A stretch of 44,222 nt of DNA, taken from contig NZ_LYVO01000061.1 in assembly GCF_001984055.1 (NCBI RefSeq), positions 1-44,222 of the forward strand, read 5' to 3'. The position numbers and the translations under genes are program-made. Below the pieces are notes generated by a model, which was not told the origin of the DNA, did no database searches, and was given only the letters and a program-made list of their open reading frames with translations. This DNA comes from Variovorax sp. KK3 (GTDB taxonomy: Bacteria > Pseudomonadota > Gammaproteobacteria > Burkholderiales > Burkholderiaceae_C). The first letter of the stretch is position 1. The number at the start of each line of letters is the position of its first letter. This document shows, one piece after another, positions 23,553-40,297 of the stretch.

Positions 23553-25793
23553 TCAGGAAGCGGCGGCAGCGGCCAGTGCCGCATTGAACGTGGCGCTGGG
23601 ACGCATCACCGCGTCGGTCTTCGATGTTTCGGGCAGGTAGTAGCCGCCGATGTCGGCCGGCTTGCCCTGCACGTCGGCCAGTTCGCCGACGATGGTCTTC
23701 TCGTTGGACGACAGCGCCGCGGCCAGCGGCTGGAAGTGCTTGGCCAATGCGGTGTCTTCGGTCTGCTCGGCGAGCGCCTGCGCCCAGTACAGCGCCAGAT
23801 AGAAGTGGCTGCCGCGGTTGTCGAGCTGGCCGGTCTTGGGCGAGGGGCCCTTGTTGTTGTCCAGCAGCTTGCCGGTCGCAATGTCGAGCGTCTTGGCCAG
23901 CAGCTTGGCCTTGGCGTTGCCGTTCTTGAGGCCCAGGTCTTCGAGGCTCACGGCCAGCGCGAGGAATTCGCCCAGCGAGTCCCAGCGCAGGTGGTTTTCT
24001 TCCACCAGCTGCTGCACGTGCTTGGGGGCCGACCCGCCCGCGCCCGTTTCGTACATGCCGCCGCCGGCCATCAGCGGCACGATCGACAGCATCTTGGCCG
24101 AGGTGCCCAGCTCCATGATGGGGAACAGGTCGGTGAGGTAGTCGCGCAGGATGTTGCCGGTGGCGCTGATCGTGTCCAGGCCGCGCACCACGCGTTCGAG
24201 CGAATAACGCATCGCACGCACCTGGCTCATGATCTGGATGTCGAGCCCGGTGGTGTTGTGCTCGTGCAGGTACATCTTCACTTTGGTGATGAGCTGCGCC
24301 TCGTGCGGACGGTATGCGTCGAGCCAGAAGACGACCGGCATGCCCGAGTTGCGTGCGCGCGTGACGGCCAGCTTGACCCAGTCGCGAATCGCGGCGTCCT
24401 TGGTCTGGCACATGCGCCAGATGTCGCCCTGCTCGACGTTCTGGCTCATCAGCACCTCGCCGGTGGCCAGGTCGGTGATGTTGGCGACACCGTCTTCGGC
24501 GATCTCGAAGGTCTTGTCGTGCGAGCCGTATTCCTCGGCCTGCTGGGCCATCAGGCCGACGTTGGGCACGGTGCCCATCGTGGTCGGGTCGAAGGCGCCA
24601 TGCCACTTGCAGAAGTTGATGATCTCCTGGTAGATGCGGGCGAAGGTCGATTCGGGCATCACGGCCTTCACGTCCTTCAGGCGGCCGTCGGCGCCCCACA
24701 TCTTGCCGCCGTTGCGGATCATCGCGGGCATCGAAGCGTCGACGATGACGTCGTTGGGCGAATGGAAGTTGGTGATGCCCTTGGCCGAATCGACCATCGC
24801 CAGCTCGGGCCGGTCTTCGTGGCAGGCATGCAGGTCGCGCTTGATCTCGTCCTGCTTGGCGCTCGGCAGCGTGGCGATCTTGTTGTAGAGATCGACCATG
24901 CCGTTGTTGACGTTGACGCCCAGCTCGTCGAAGAGCTTTCCGTGCTTCTCGAAGGCTTCGCGGTAGAAGATCTTCACGCAATGGCCGAACACGATGGGGT
25001 GCGAGACCTTCATCATCGTGGCCTTGACGTGCAGCGAGAACATCACGCCGGTCTTGTGTGCGTCGTCGATCTCTTTTTCGTAGAACTGCAGCAGCGCCTT
25101 CTTGCTCATGTACATGGAATCGATCACTTCACGATCCTTGAGCGCGACCTTCGGCTTGAGCACGATGGTCTTGCCGCTGGCGGTGATGAGTTCCATCTTC
25201 ACGTCGCGCGCCCGGTCGAGCGTCATCGACTTTTCGCCGTGGTAGAAGTCGCCGCCATGCATGTGCGAGACGTGCGAGCGCGAGGCCTGGCTCCAGTCGG
25301 CCATGCTGTGCGGGTTCTTGCGGGCGAACTCCTTCACGGCCTTGGGCGCACGGCGATCGGAATTGCCTTCCCGCAGCACCGGGTTGACCGCGCTGCCGAT
25401 GCACTTGTTGTAGCGCGTGCGGATGTCCTTTTCGGCGTCCGTCTTCGGGTTCTCGGGATAGTCGGGGATCTTGTAGCCCTTGCCCTGCAGTTCCTGGATC
25501 GCAGCCTTGAGCTGGGAGACGGAGGCGCTGATGTTGGGCAGCTTGATGATGTTGGCGTCGGGGCGCAGCGTCAGCTTGCCCAGCTCGGAGAGGTTGTCCG
25601 GCACCCGCTGCGATTCGTCCAGCGCTTCGGGGAACTGCCCCAGGATGCGGCCGGCGACAGAGATGTCGCTGGTGGCGACTTCGATGCCCGCCGGCGCGGT
25701 GAACGCCTGGACGATGGGCAGCAGGGAGGCCGTCGCCAAACGCGGCGCCTCGTCGGTGAGGGTATAGATGATCTGGGAATTGGTGGTGGTCAT
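23553..25793 (-). CDS. icd: NADP-dependent isocitrate dehydrogenase, monomeric type
   Basis: A 746-residue single-chain enzyme converting isocitrate to 2-oxoglutarate with NADPH in the TCA cycle. The full-length similarity to the roughly 740-residue monomeric IDH family is plain: N-terminal TTTNSQIIYTLTDEAPRLAT, LPNISASVSQLKAAIQELQG, RTRYNKCIGSAVNPVLREGNSDRRAP, and C-terminal DNRGSHFYLALYWAQALAEQ. It is unrelated in sequence to the dimeric Icd of E. coli. The start is ATG 25793. It stands alone, about 200 bp below the tRNA-Phe terminator and closed by the 38-bp palindrome. Confidence 0.97.
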   Translation of the reverse strand: MTTTNSQIIYTLTDEAPRLATASLLPIVQAFTAPAGIEVATSDISVAGRILGQFPEALDESQRVPDNLSELGKLTLRPDANIIKLPNISASVSQLKAAIQELQGKGYKIPDYPENPKTDAEKDIRTRYNKCIGSAVNPVLREGNSDRRAPKAVKEFARKNPHSMADWSQASRSHVSHMHGGDFYHGEKSMTLDRARDVKMELITASGKTIVLKPKVALKDREVIDSMYMSKKALLQFYEKEIDDAHKTGVMFSLHVKATMMKVSHPIVFGHCVKIFYREAFEKHGKLFDELGVNVNNGMVDLYNKIATLPSAKQDEIKRDLHACHEDRPELAMVDSAKGITNFHSPNDVIVDASMPAMIRNGGKMWGADGRLKDVKAVMPESTFARIYQEIINFCKWHGAFDPTTMGTVPNVGLMAQQAEEYGSHDKTFEIAEDGVANITDLATGEVLMSQNVEQGDIWRMCQTKDAAIRDWVKLAVTRARNSGMPVVFWLDAYRPHEAQLITKVKMYLHEHNTTGLDIQIMSQVRAMRYSLERVVRGLDTISATGNILRDYLTDLFPIMELGTSAKMLSIVPLMAGGGMYETGAGGSAPKHVQQLVEENHLRWDSLGEFLALAVSLEDLGLKNGNAKAKLLAKTLDIATGKLLDNNKGPSPKTGQLDNRGSHFYLALYWAQALAEQTEDTALAKHFQPLAAALSSNEKTIVGELADVQGKPADIGGYYLPETSKTDAVMRPSATFNAALAAAAAS

Positions 25794-25954
25794 GGCGGCT
25801 TTCTGATGCGCTGGGCGACAACGCGCGTCACGAATGGACGGCGTGCCGAATGGGCAAAGACTTTATCGAGTCGAGGCGTGGCGCGCTCAGCATTGTGAGC
25901 GAATTCGACCGCGCTTCGCCGAAGCTGGCACGCCGAGCATGCCATTGCGCCATG

Positions 25955-25974
25955 CCTGCCCTGCCCTGCCCTGC
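25955..25974. repeat. Short tandem repeat, (CCTGC)x4
   Basis: Four perfect head-to-tail copies of CCTGC in the gap between icd and the tRNA-Phe terminator. Too short to assign a role; a possible slippage site. Confidence 0.6.
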
Positions 25975-25983
25975 GAGCAGAAA

Positions 25984-26017
25984 CAGAAACGCCCCAGAAC
26001 CGAATGGTGCTGGGGCG
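25984..26017 (-). terminator. Intrinsic terminator after tRNA-Phe
   Basis: On the minus strand CGCCCCAG (26017-26010) pairs with CTGGGGCG (25997-25990) in an 8-bp stem with a 12-base loop, followed by TTTCTGTTTC. It begins 7 bp after the tRNA 3' end and is the first clear stop for the ntrX–tRNA-Phe transcript. Confidence 0.75.
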
Positions 26018-26024
26018 TGATGTT

Positions 26025-26100
26025 TGGTGGCCTGGGGCGGAATCGAACCACCGACACGCGGATTTTCAATCCGCTGCTCTACCAACTGAGCTACCGGGCC
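26025..26100 (-). tRNA. tRNA-Phe (GAA)
   Basis: A 76-nt tRNA with encoded CCA. The anticodon loop is TGAAAAT (anticodon GAA). D-arm AGCTCAGTTGGTAGAGC and T-loop TTCGATT are standard; the T-stem GGTGG/CCGCC has one G·T. The acceptor stem is GGCCCGG against CCAGGCC, which leaves a C5·A68 mismatch while the other six pairs are Watson-Crick. It lies 18 bp after the ntrX stop on the same strand, with no room for an obvious promoter of its own, so it may be cut from the ntrX transcript. Confidence 0.97.
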
Positions 26101-26118
26101 TTGGTGTGCAGCCCGCGA

Positions 26119-26817
26119 TTATACAGCGCCTCTTCGGCCTCTCGACAGATCGACGCCAAGTTGCTTGAGCTTTCGATAGAGATGGGTGCGTTCGAGGCCG
26201 GTTTTCTCGGCGACTCGTGTCATCGAACCGTTCTCCATGGCGAGGTGAAACTCGAAATACGCCTTCTCGAAGCCGTCGCGCGCATCGCGCAAGGGGCGGT
26301 CGAGGTCGAAGCTCTGCATGGCCTGGGGGCCCGTGTCGACGGCCGGGCCTTGTGGGATGGCAGGCACCAGCGCGCTCTCGCCCGATGTGGTGACGACGGT
26401 GGCCAGGTTGTTCGACGTCGCGGGCACCACGCTGGCGGCCGCGCGGCGCGCGTTCTCGCGAGCCAGCCCTTGCTCCACCGCCTTGAGCAGCTTCTGCAGC
26501 GTGATCGGCTTTTCGAGAAAGGCGAACGCGCCGATGCGAGTGGCGTCGACCGCGGTGTCGATGGTGGCGTGCCCGCTCATCATGATCACCGGCATGCTGA
26601 GCAGCCCGGCTGTCGACCACTCTTTGAGCAGCGTGACGCCGTCGGTGTCGGGCATCCAGATGTCGAGCAGCACGAGGTCGGGCCTGGCCCGTTGCCGGGC
26701 GGCGCGGGCCTCTGCTGCGTTTTCCGCGAGCTCAACGTTGTGGCCTTCGTCGTTCAGAATTTCGAAGAGCAGGTCCCGAATGCCCAGCTCGTCGTCGACC
26801 ACGAGGATGTTTGCCAT
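26119..26817 (-). CDS. ntrX: NtrX-type response regulator lacking the AAA+ domain
   Basis: A 232-residue regulator. The receiver domain (1-120) has VVDDE, the phospho-acceptor D52 in LLDIWMPD, S81 and K103. Residues about 120-175 are an Ala/Thr/Pro-rich linker. The C-terminus (RPLRDARDGFEKAYFEFHLAM, then TRVAEKTGLERTHLYRKLKQLGV) is the Fis-type HTH typical of NtrX. The sigma54-activating AAA+ domain that lies between these parts in classical NtrX is absent, so it probably acts as an ordinary DNA-binding regulator. It is 63 bp downstream of ntrY, its likely kinase. ATG 26817 has only a weak ribosome site. Confidence 0.9.
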   Translation of the reverse strand: MANILVVDDELGIRDLLFEILNDEGHNVELAENAAEARAARQRARPDLVLLDIWMPDTDGVTLLKEWSTAGLLSMPVIMMSGHATIDTAVDATRIGAFAFLEKPITLQKLLKAVEQGLARENARRAAASVVPATSNNLATVVTTSGESALVPAIPQGPAVDTGPQAMQSFDLDRPLRDARDGFEKAYFEFHLAMENGSMTRVAEKTGLERTHLYRKLKQLGVDLSRGRRGAV

Positions 26818-26880
26818 GAATGCTTGGTGTTATGCGCCCGCGAGGGTTCGCTTGCTGACCCGCCGCCCGCATGCAGAAGC

Positions 26881-29208
26881 TCAGGCGACGGATGACGTCG
26901 AATCTTTGGGGTGAGCGAGCGCTCCCTGTGGCGCGCCCGCCGATGCGAATGATAACGAGACTTGTGCGCCGGCCACAGCCCCATCGGTGACGCGGTTGGA
27001 AAGTTCGATGCGTGCACCGTGCTCGTCGGCGATTTTCTTGACCACGGCCAGGCCTAGGCCGGTGCCCCTGCTCTTGGTCGTCACATAGGGTTCGAACGCA
27101 CGCTTGAGGATGTTCTCGGCAAAGCCGGGTCCGTTGTCCTGCACCGTGAGCCGCACGCGCTGGCCCGAATCGCCCAAGCGCGTGCGAATGACGACTTCGC
27201 CGCGACGCCCGCTGCCGTGCGCCGCGGCTTCGGCAGCGTCCTGGGCGTTTTGCAACAGGTTGTGAATGACCTGCCGGATCTGCTGCGCATCGGCGCGTAT
27301 CGGTGGGCATCGCTCGTCGAGTTCGGATTGCAGCGCGATGGGCGCGTTCTCGCCGACATAGAGCTGCAGCACGTCGGCGACCAGCGCGTTGAGGTCCACA
27401 GGTTTCAAGTCGGCCGCGGGCAGCCGCGCGTAATCCCGAAACTCGTTGACCAGGCGTTTCATTGCATCGACCTGGTCGACGATGGTCTTGACCGACTTGG
27501 CCAAGATCGCACCCTCGGGCGGCGCGACCTTGCCGCTCAGCTTCATCTCGAGGCGCTCGGCCGACAGCTGGATCGGTGTCAGCGGGTTCTTGATCTCGTG
27601 CGCCAGCCGCCGCGCCACCTCGCCCCAGGCCTGCGCACGCTGCGCAGAGACGATCTCGGAGATGTCGTCGAACACCAGCAGCCGCGCGCCTTCCGGCAGC
27701 TGCGCACCCCGCGCAACGATGTTGACTGCGTCCTGCGACAGCCCTTGTCCGCTGGCATGAAGCTCGAACGCACGCTGCCAGTGGTCGAGCCCATGCTGCA
27801 GATGCTCGATATCGAATTCGTCGAACTGCTGGAGCACGGCCTGCCCGAATTCCGCCAGGCCGGGCACCTCTGCCAGGCTCTTGCCCTGGTAGGCGGCCAG
27901 CGGTGCGCGCAGCACCCGCGTGGCGCCGGGATTCGTCGAGATGACGATGCCTTGCGCGTCGAGCACCATCACGCCGGACGTCAGGTTGTCGAGGATGGTC
28001 TGCAGGTTGGCGCGCGCCGCGTCGAGCTCGCCGAGGGTCTTCTCGACTGCGGCGCGCGCCTCGGCGAGCTGCTGGGTCATGACGGCAAAGGAACGCGTGA
28101 GGCCGCCCAACTCGTCCTTGCCCTGCAACACGGCAGTCGGCCGCAAGTCACCGCCGGCCACCTGCCGCACGCCGTCGGCCAGCACGAGCAGTGGCCGCGC
28201 GAGCTGGGTGCCGAACAGCACGGCCAGCAGCACCGCGCCGAAGACGGCGAGGAACAAGGTCAGCGTCAGCGTGCCGATGTACATGCGGCGCAAGCCTTCG
28301 CGCGCGAGCGCCCTCTCCTGGTATTCGCGGTTGGCCTCCTGCACCGCAAGCGCATTGGCCACCACCGCCGGAGGAAGCGGTTGGGTGACCTGAAGAAAGC
28401 GGGGCTCGGTGTTGAAGTCGAAGCCGGGCCGCTGCACCAGCGCCAGCGCGCGCACGCTGGCGGGCGGCGGCAGCGTGCCTGCGGGCATCGGGTTCTCGTC
28501 CAGGCCCTCGATGTGGGCGATGACGCGTTCGCTTCTCGCCTGGCGCAACTGCTGCGAGGTGGGCCGCTCCGGATTCAGCTGAAAGCGGGAGGCGCCCGCG
28601 CCCGCGATCAGCTGGCCTGTGCCCGTCCACAGCACCACGTCGGTGGCACCGAGCTGGTCCCGGATGCGTTCGAGCACCAGCCCGGCACCCGCATCGGAGA
28701 CGTCGGCCAGCTGCGTGCTCGCGCCGCGCACCTTGCTCGTCAGGTCGTCTGACAGGGAGTCCAACGTAGCCCGGCCGAGGTTCAGCCCGGCATCGAGCGC
28801 ACCTTCGACCTTGACGTCGAACCAGCTCTCGATGGAGCGGGCCACGAACTGGTATGACACCACGTAGACCAGCACACCCGGAACCACCCCCACCAGCGCG
28901 AAGATGGCAGCCAACTTGATCAGCAGCCGGCTCCCGAACTTGCCCTGACGAAGGCGGCGCAACAGGCGAAACGAGATCCAGCCGATCACCAGCACCAGCA
29001 CCAACGCGACCACCACGTTGATGCCGAACAAGCGCGCGTAGTTGCGCTCGTACAGCACCCGGTTGTTGGTGGACTGGGCGAGCAGGAACATCAGCACCAG
29101 GCCGATGGCGGTGACCAGGAAGGCGCCGACGCCGAGCGTCCAGCGCCGGGCCCGGGCACGGCTGGCCGCCCTGGATGCGTCTTGACCGACGAGAGAGTCC
29201 TTGCTCAC
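26881..29208 (-). CDS. ntrY: NtrY-type sensor histidine kinase
   Basis: A 775-residue membrane kinase. Three membrane segments lie near residues 24-46, 64-86 and 98-122, then a periplasmic sensor region to about 315, a fourth segment (YIGTLTLTLFLAVFGAVLLA), a HAMP linker, a PAS domain (NLTSGVMVLDAQGIVISTNPGA), the H-box LAHEIKNPLTPIQ with phospho-His H537, and an ATPase domain with DNGPGFAENIL and SRGTGLGLAVVKKI. It probably phosphorylates the adjacent NtrX-type regulator; the signal is unknown (nitrogen or redox state in relatives). The start is GTG 29208, overlapping the DUF4390 gene stop by 4 bp. Confidence 0.94.
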   Translation of the reverse strand: MSKDSLVGQDASRAASRARARRWTLGVGAFLVTAIGLVLMFLLAQSTNNRVLYERNYARLFGINVVVALVLVLVIGWISFRLLRRLRQGKFGSRLLIKLAAIFALVGVVPGVLVYVVSYQFVARSIESWFDVKVEGALDAGLNLGRATLDSLSDDLTSKVRGASTQLADVSDAGAGLVLERIRDQLGATDVVLWTGTGQLIAGAGASRFQLNPERPTSQQLRQARSERVIAHIEGLDENPMPAGTLPPPASVRALALVQRPGFDFNTEPRFLQVTQPLPPAVVANALAVQEANREYQERALAREGLRRMYIGTLTLTLFLAVFGAVLLAVLFGTQLARPLLVLADGVRQVAGGDLRPTAVLQGKDELGGLTRSFAVMTQQLAEARAAVEKTLGELDAARANLQTILDNLTSGVMVLDAQGIVISTNPGATRVLRAPLAAYQGKSLAEVPGLAEFGQAVLQQFDEFDIEHLQHGLDHWQRAFELHASGQGLSQDAVNIVARGAQLPEGARLLVFDDISEIVSAQRAQAWGEVARRLAHEIKNPLTPIQLSAERLEMKLSGKVAPPEGAILAKSVKTIVDQVDAMKRLVNEFRDYARLPAADLKPVDLNALVADVLQLYVGENAPIALQSELDERCPPIRADAQQIRQVIHNLLQNAQDAAEAAAHGSGRRGEVVIRTRLGDSGQRVRLTVQDNGPGFAENILKRAFEPYVTTKSRGTGLGLAVVKKIADEHGARIELSNRVTDGAVAGAQVSLSFASAGAPQGALAHPKDSTSSVA

Positions 29209-29867
29209 TTCATCTTCTCCAGCGGCAGGCGTGCGCTGCGTTCGACGGAGATGTTCCAGTCGGCCTGCCCGGCTACCCCGATCTGGAATGGCCTCGGCAG
29301 CTGCGAGGTGTCCAGCCGGAATCGAAAGCTCACCGGATGAAGCCCGTCGTCGCCGATCTCGGACACGTCTCCGAGCCGCAAGCGGGCTACGCGACGCACG
29401 CCGTCGAGCGCCTCCGCAAGGGTATCGAAGTTCTGGTTCAACGACACGCCGAAGCCCGAGTTGCTGATCGGCACCGGCGACACGTTGAGCCGCCAGCGGC
29501 GCGTGAGCGGCTGGTAGGCCAGGCGAATGTGGCGCGCGGCCTGTGCCACCCGCTGATCGGTCCAGTACCAGCGCTCGCGAAAGAGCTCGGCCTCGGCGAC
29601 GAAGTAGATCGCGATGCCCTTGTCGAGCACTTCTTCGACAAGGTTGGGCAGGTCGAATTGAACCTGGGCGTTGAGGTACACGCCGTCGTCCGCCTGTTCC
29701 AGGCGCAGCTGGCTGATCGATGCGCTTTTCGTTTGCGCACCGGCCGGCGCCGGCCAGCCGGCCAGCAAGCAGCTCAGCAGGAGCGCGACGACGAGCCAGG
29801 CAGCGGCGCGCAGTTCAACGGGTCGGTTGCTTTTCGAGCAGGGCGTAGAAGAAGCCGTCGTAATCAC
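29205..29867 (-). CDS. DUF4390 domain protein, exported
   Basis: A roughly 220-residue protein with a signal segment (AAAWLVVALLLSCLLAGWPAPAGAQ) and a DUF4390 domain: LNAQVQFDLPNLVEEVLDKGIAIYFVAEAELFRERWYW, and later RRWRLNVSPVPIS. Function unknown, but the family is typically found between rsmB and ntrY in beta-proteobacteria. No good start follows the rsmB stop. GTG 29867, inside the rsmB 3' end (53-bp overlap), is my choice; ATG 29876 is possible. Its stop overlaps the ntrY start, so the run rsmB–DUF4390–ntrY is likely one operon. Confidence 0.82.
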   Translation of the reverse strand: MITTASSTPCSKSNRPVELRAAAWLVVALLLSCLLAGWPAPAGAQTKSASISQLRLEQADDGVYLNAQVQFDLPNLVEEVLDKGIAIYFVAEAELFRERWYWTDQRVAQAARHIRLAYQPLTRRWRLNVSPVPISNSGFGVSLNQNFDTLAEALDGVRRVARLRLGDVSEIGDDGLHPVSFRFRLDTSQLPRPFQIGVAGQADWNISVERSARLPLEKMK

Positions 29868-31191
29868 CCAAGGCATTGTCCTGGACGCCATGGGCAATCC
29901 CCCCGCTTTGCGGCAGCAAATGGCCCGGCGAGGGCAGCAAAGCGGCGTCGGTGTTGTGTGCAAGGAACGCATCGATCTGGTGCACACCCTCTTCCCGGAA
30001 AACCGAACAAGTGCAGTAGAGAAGGCGCCCACCCGAGCGGACCAGCGGCCACAGCGCCGAGAGCAGCATCGCTTGTTGAAGTGCCAGTTGCTCCGTGTCG
30101 CTCTCGCGGCGCAGCCAGCGAACGTCGGGGTGCCGCCGGACGATGCCGGAGGCGGTGCAGGGTGCATCGAGCAGGATCGCGTCGAAGGGCTGGCCGTCCC
30201 ACCAGGTGCCCGGGCGGCCGGCGTCGGCCACGACGACCCTGGCGCTCAGGCCGAGCCGGGCCAGGGTCTGATCGATTCGACGGCTGCGCCCGGCGTCGAC
30301 CTCGAGCGCAGTCAGCTCGATCGCTTCGGCTCCCGCCAGCTCCAGCAAGTGCGCGGTCTTGCCGCCCGGCGCCGCGCAGGCATCGAGCACTCGCAGGGGT
30401 TCCGTGCGAGAGGCCAGGCCTAGGAGGCCATCGAGCAGAAGCGGCGCTGCCAGTTGGGCGGCCGCATCCTGCACGGAGCAGGCACCCTCGGCGAAGCCCG
30501 GCAGTTCCTGGATCGGCTTGGCGCGCTGCAACTGCAATCCGGTCGAAGCGACAGGCGTTGCCTTCACCCCCACCGCCGCGAGGGCCGCCTGGTAGGCCGG
30601 CCGATCGCCCCAGCCTCGATTGACGCGGAGTGTCATCGGCGCGTGCGTGTTGTCGGCCGCCAGAATGCGCTGCCAATCGCGTGGATGGTCGCGCTTGAGA
30701 CGCTCGATCCACCAGCGCGGGTGGTTCCACTGCGCGACCGGTTCGCGATCGGTCGCGGCCACCAGTTCGTCGCGCTCGCGCAGAAAGCGGCGCAGGCAGG
30801 CATTGACGAAGCTGGCCTGCGCGCGCGTGCCAGGATTTCGCTTGGCGGCTTCGACGGTTTGGTCGACCAGCGTGAAGGGCTCGTAGGGCGCGATCTCGGG
30901 ATCCCAGGCCAGCGCCAAAGCGGTGCACAAGAGCGCATCGGCAACGGGCGGCGGAGTGCGCTTGGCCAGTTGTCGGCGCAGGGCCTCGGCACGCCCGAGC
31001 CAGCGCAGCACCTGGAAGCCGAGCGCTTGCACGCCCGGCCGAAGCTCGGATGGAACGGCCTCGAAGGCCACGGTGCCGGACGTGCCGCTGCGAATCGCGG
31101 CCAGCGCGACGGCGGTGAGCTGCAGCTGGCGCCACAGGGGCGGCCCGAAAGGCTGCGGCGAAGCGTCGGGGGAATCGGGAGAGTCTGACAA
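29815..31191 (-). CDS. rsmB: 16S rRNA (cytosine-967-C5)-methyltransferase RsmB
   Basis: A 458-residue enzyme that methylates C967 of 16S rRNA with SAM. The N-terminal NusB-like RNA-binding domain (to about 140) is followed by the methyltransferase with motif I VLDACAAPGGKTAHLLEL, DAILLDAPCTASGIVRRHPD (PC motif, motif IV) and LYCTCSVFREEG (catalytic Cys, motif VI). Length fits the family (about 430-460). The start appears to be TTG 31191 (MSDSPDSPDASPQ), with no clear ribosome site; no better ATG lies nearby. It is 31 bp downstream of the LemA-like gene. Confidence 0.93.
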   Translation of the reverse strand: MSDSPDSPDASPQPFGPPLWRQLQLTAVALAAIRSGTSGTVAFEAVPSELRPGVQALGFQVLRWLGRAEALRRQLAKRTPPPVADALLCTALALAWDPEIAPYEPFTLVDQTVEAAKRNPGTRAQASFVNACLRRFLRERDELVAATDREPVAQWNHPRWWIERLKRDHPRDWQRILAADNTHAPMTLRVNRGWGDRPAYQAALAAVGVKATPVASTGLQLQRAKPIQELPGFAEGACSVQDAAAQLAAPLLLDGLLGLASRTEPLRVLDACAAPGGKTAHLLELAGAEAIELTALEVDAGRSRRIDQTLARLGLSARVVVADAGRPGTWWDGQPFDAILLDAPCTASGIVRRHPDVRWLRRESDTEQLALQQAMLLSALWPLVRSGGRLLYCTCSVFREEGVHQIDAFLAHNTDAALLPSPGHLLPQSGGIAHGVQDNALGDYDGFFYALLEKQPTR

Positions 31192-31222
31192 AACTTGGGG
31201 TCGATAAGAAAAAGGTCCGGTG

Positions 31223-31837
31223 TCAGCGCAAAGGCGCCGCCGGTCTCAACTGCATGATCCACGCCACCAGCAGCGCGGGGAACTGAGCGGTCGCGGCGTT
31301 GTACTGGTCCACCGCCTGATTGAACTGACTGCGTGCGATCTCGGCCGCGGCCGAGGGCTCGGGCCAGGCGAGCGGCACGGCCGTGCCCGGCGCGGCGGCG
31401 GCGAGCGCTTCTTCGCGGCCGCCCAGTGGCGCCGGCCGCGACAGGGTGCCGTCGGCTTCGAAGCTCACCACCGCGTCGGGATACAGCCGCTGCCAGGCGC
31501 CGAGCATCACGTGCAGCGCCGTCGACAGCGCGGCGATGCCGGCCGGATCGAGCGGCTTGAGACGCGTGGCCGCCAGCAGCGTGACCAGTTGGCCGGCCGA
31601 TGCCTGCAGCGAGGCGTGCGCCGGTGGATCGCCGGCCAAGGGCTGCTGCGCAGCGGGCGCCTCGGCCAGCCGCGACTGCACGAAGTCGAGCTGCCGAACC
31701 AGCGCGGCATCGAGTGCCGCATAAGCTTGCAGCGCGCTCGATCGCAGCCGAACGATGCGGTTGTAGGCGCCGACGAACCAGAACAGGAGCACCGCTCCGA
31801 CGATCCACCACGGCCACGAATCGGGAACGAAGCTCAT
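31223..31837 (-). CDS. LemA-like membrane-anchored protein
   Basis: A 204-residue protein. One N-terminal membrane segment (WPWWIVGAVLLFWFVGAYN) leads into YNRIVRLRSSALQAYAALDAALVRQ, and the C-terminus has QFNQAVDQYNAATAQFPALLVAW. Both ends match the coiled-coil LemA family (YN-x-LV and F-P-x-x-L-x-A motifs). LemA proteins have no settled role. The start is ATG 31837, only 13 nt below the U-run of the rpoC terminator, with no ribosome site. A 3-codon ORF (ATG 31846) ends over its start as ATGA. Confidence 0.75.
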   Translation of the reverse strand: MSFVPDSWPWWIVGAVLLFWFVGAYNRIVRLRSSALQAYAALDAALVRQLDFVQSRLAEAPAAQQPLAGDPPAHASLQASAGQLVTLLAATRLKPLDPAGIAALSTALHVMLGAWQRLYPDAVVSFEADGTLSRPAPLGGREEALAAAAPGTAVPLAWPEPSAAAEIARSQFNQAVDQYNAATAQFPALLVAWIMQLRPAAPLR

Positions 31838-31849
31838 CGGGCCATGCAG

Positions 31850-31885
31850 AAAAAAGCCCCCGATCCGCGGGCGGAAAGGGGGCTT
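31850..31885 (-). terminator. Intrinsic terminator of the rpoBC operon
   Basis: On the minus strand AAGCCCCC (31885-31878) pairs with GGGGGCTT (31861-31854), an 8-bp stem with a 16-base loop that can itself form further G-C pairs; six T follow (31855-31850). It is placed 33 bp after the rpoC stop. Confidence 0.9.
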
Positions 31886-31917
31886 GGTCGACCGGTCATG
31901 CCGGCGATGCTAGCCGT

Positions 31918-36156
<4,239 letters not shown>

Positions 36157-36172
36157 TGACTCTTTCCCCTTA

Positions 36173-40297
<4,125 letters not shown>

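Noticed and set aside
23505..25898. A long plus-strand open frame opposite icd
   Set aside because: The minus strand is a full-length monomeric isocitrate dehydrogenase; the plus frame is Val/His/Asp-rich without domains.
25955..25974. (CCTGC)x4 considered as a CRISPR-like or phase-variable repeat
   Set aside because: The units are only 5 bp without spacers, and the tract is not in or directly before a start codon; listed only as a tandem repeat.
26025..26100. tRNA-Phe considered as an attachment site for an integrated element
   Set aside because: No integrase, no duplicated tRNA 3' end and no foreign-looking genes lie on either side within the window.
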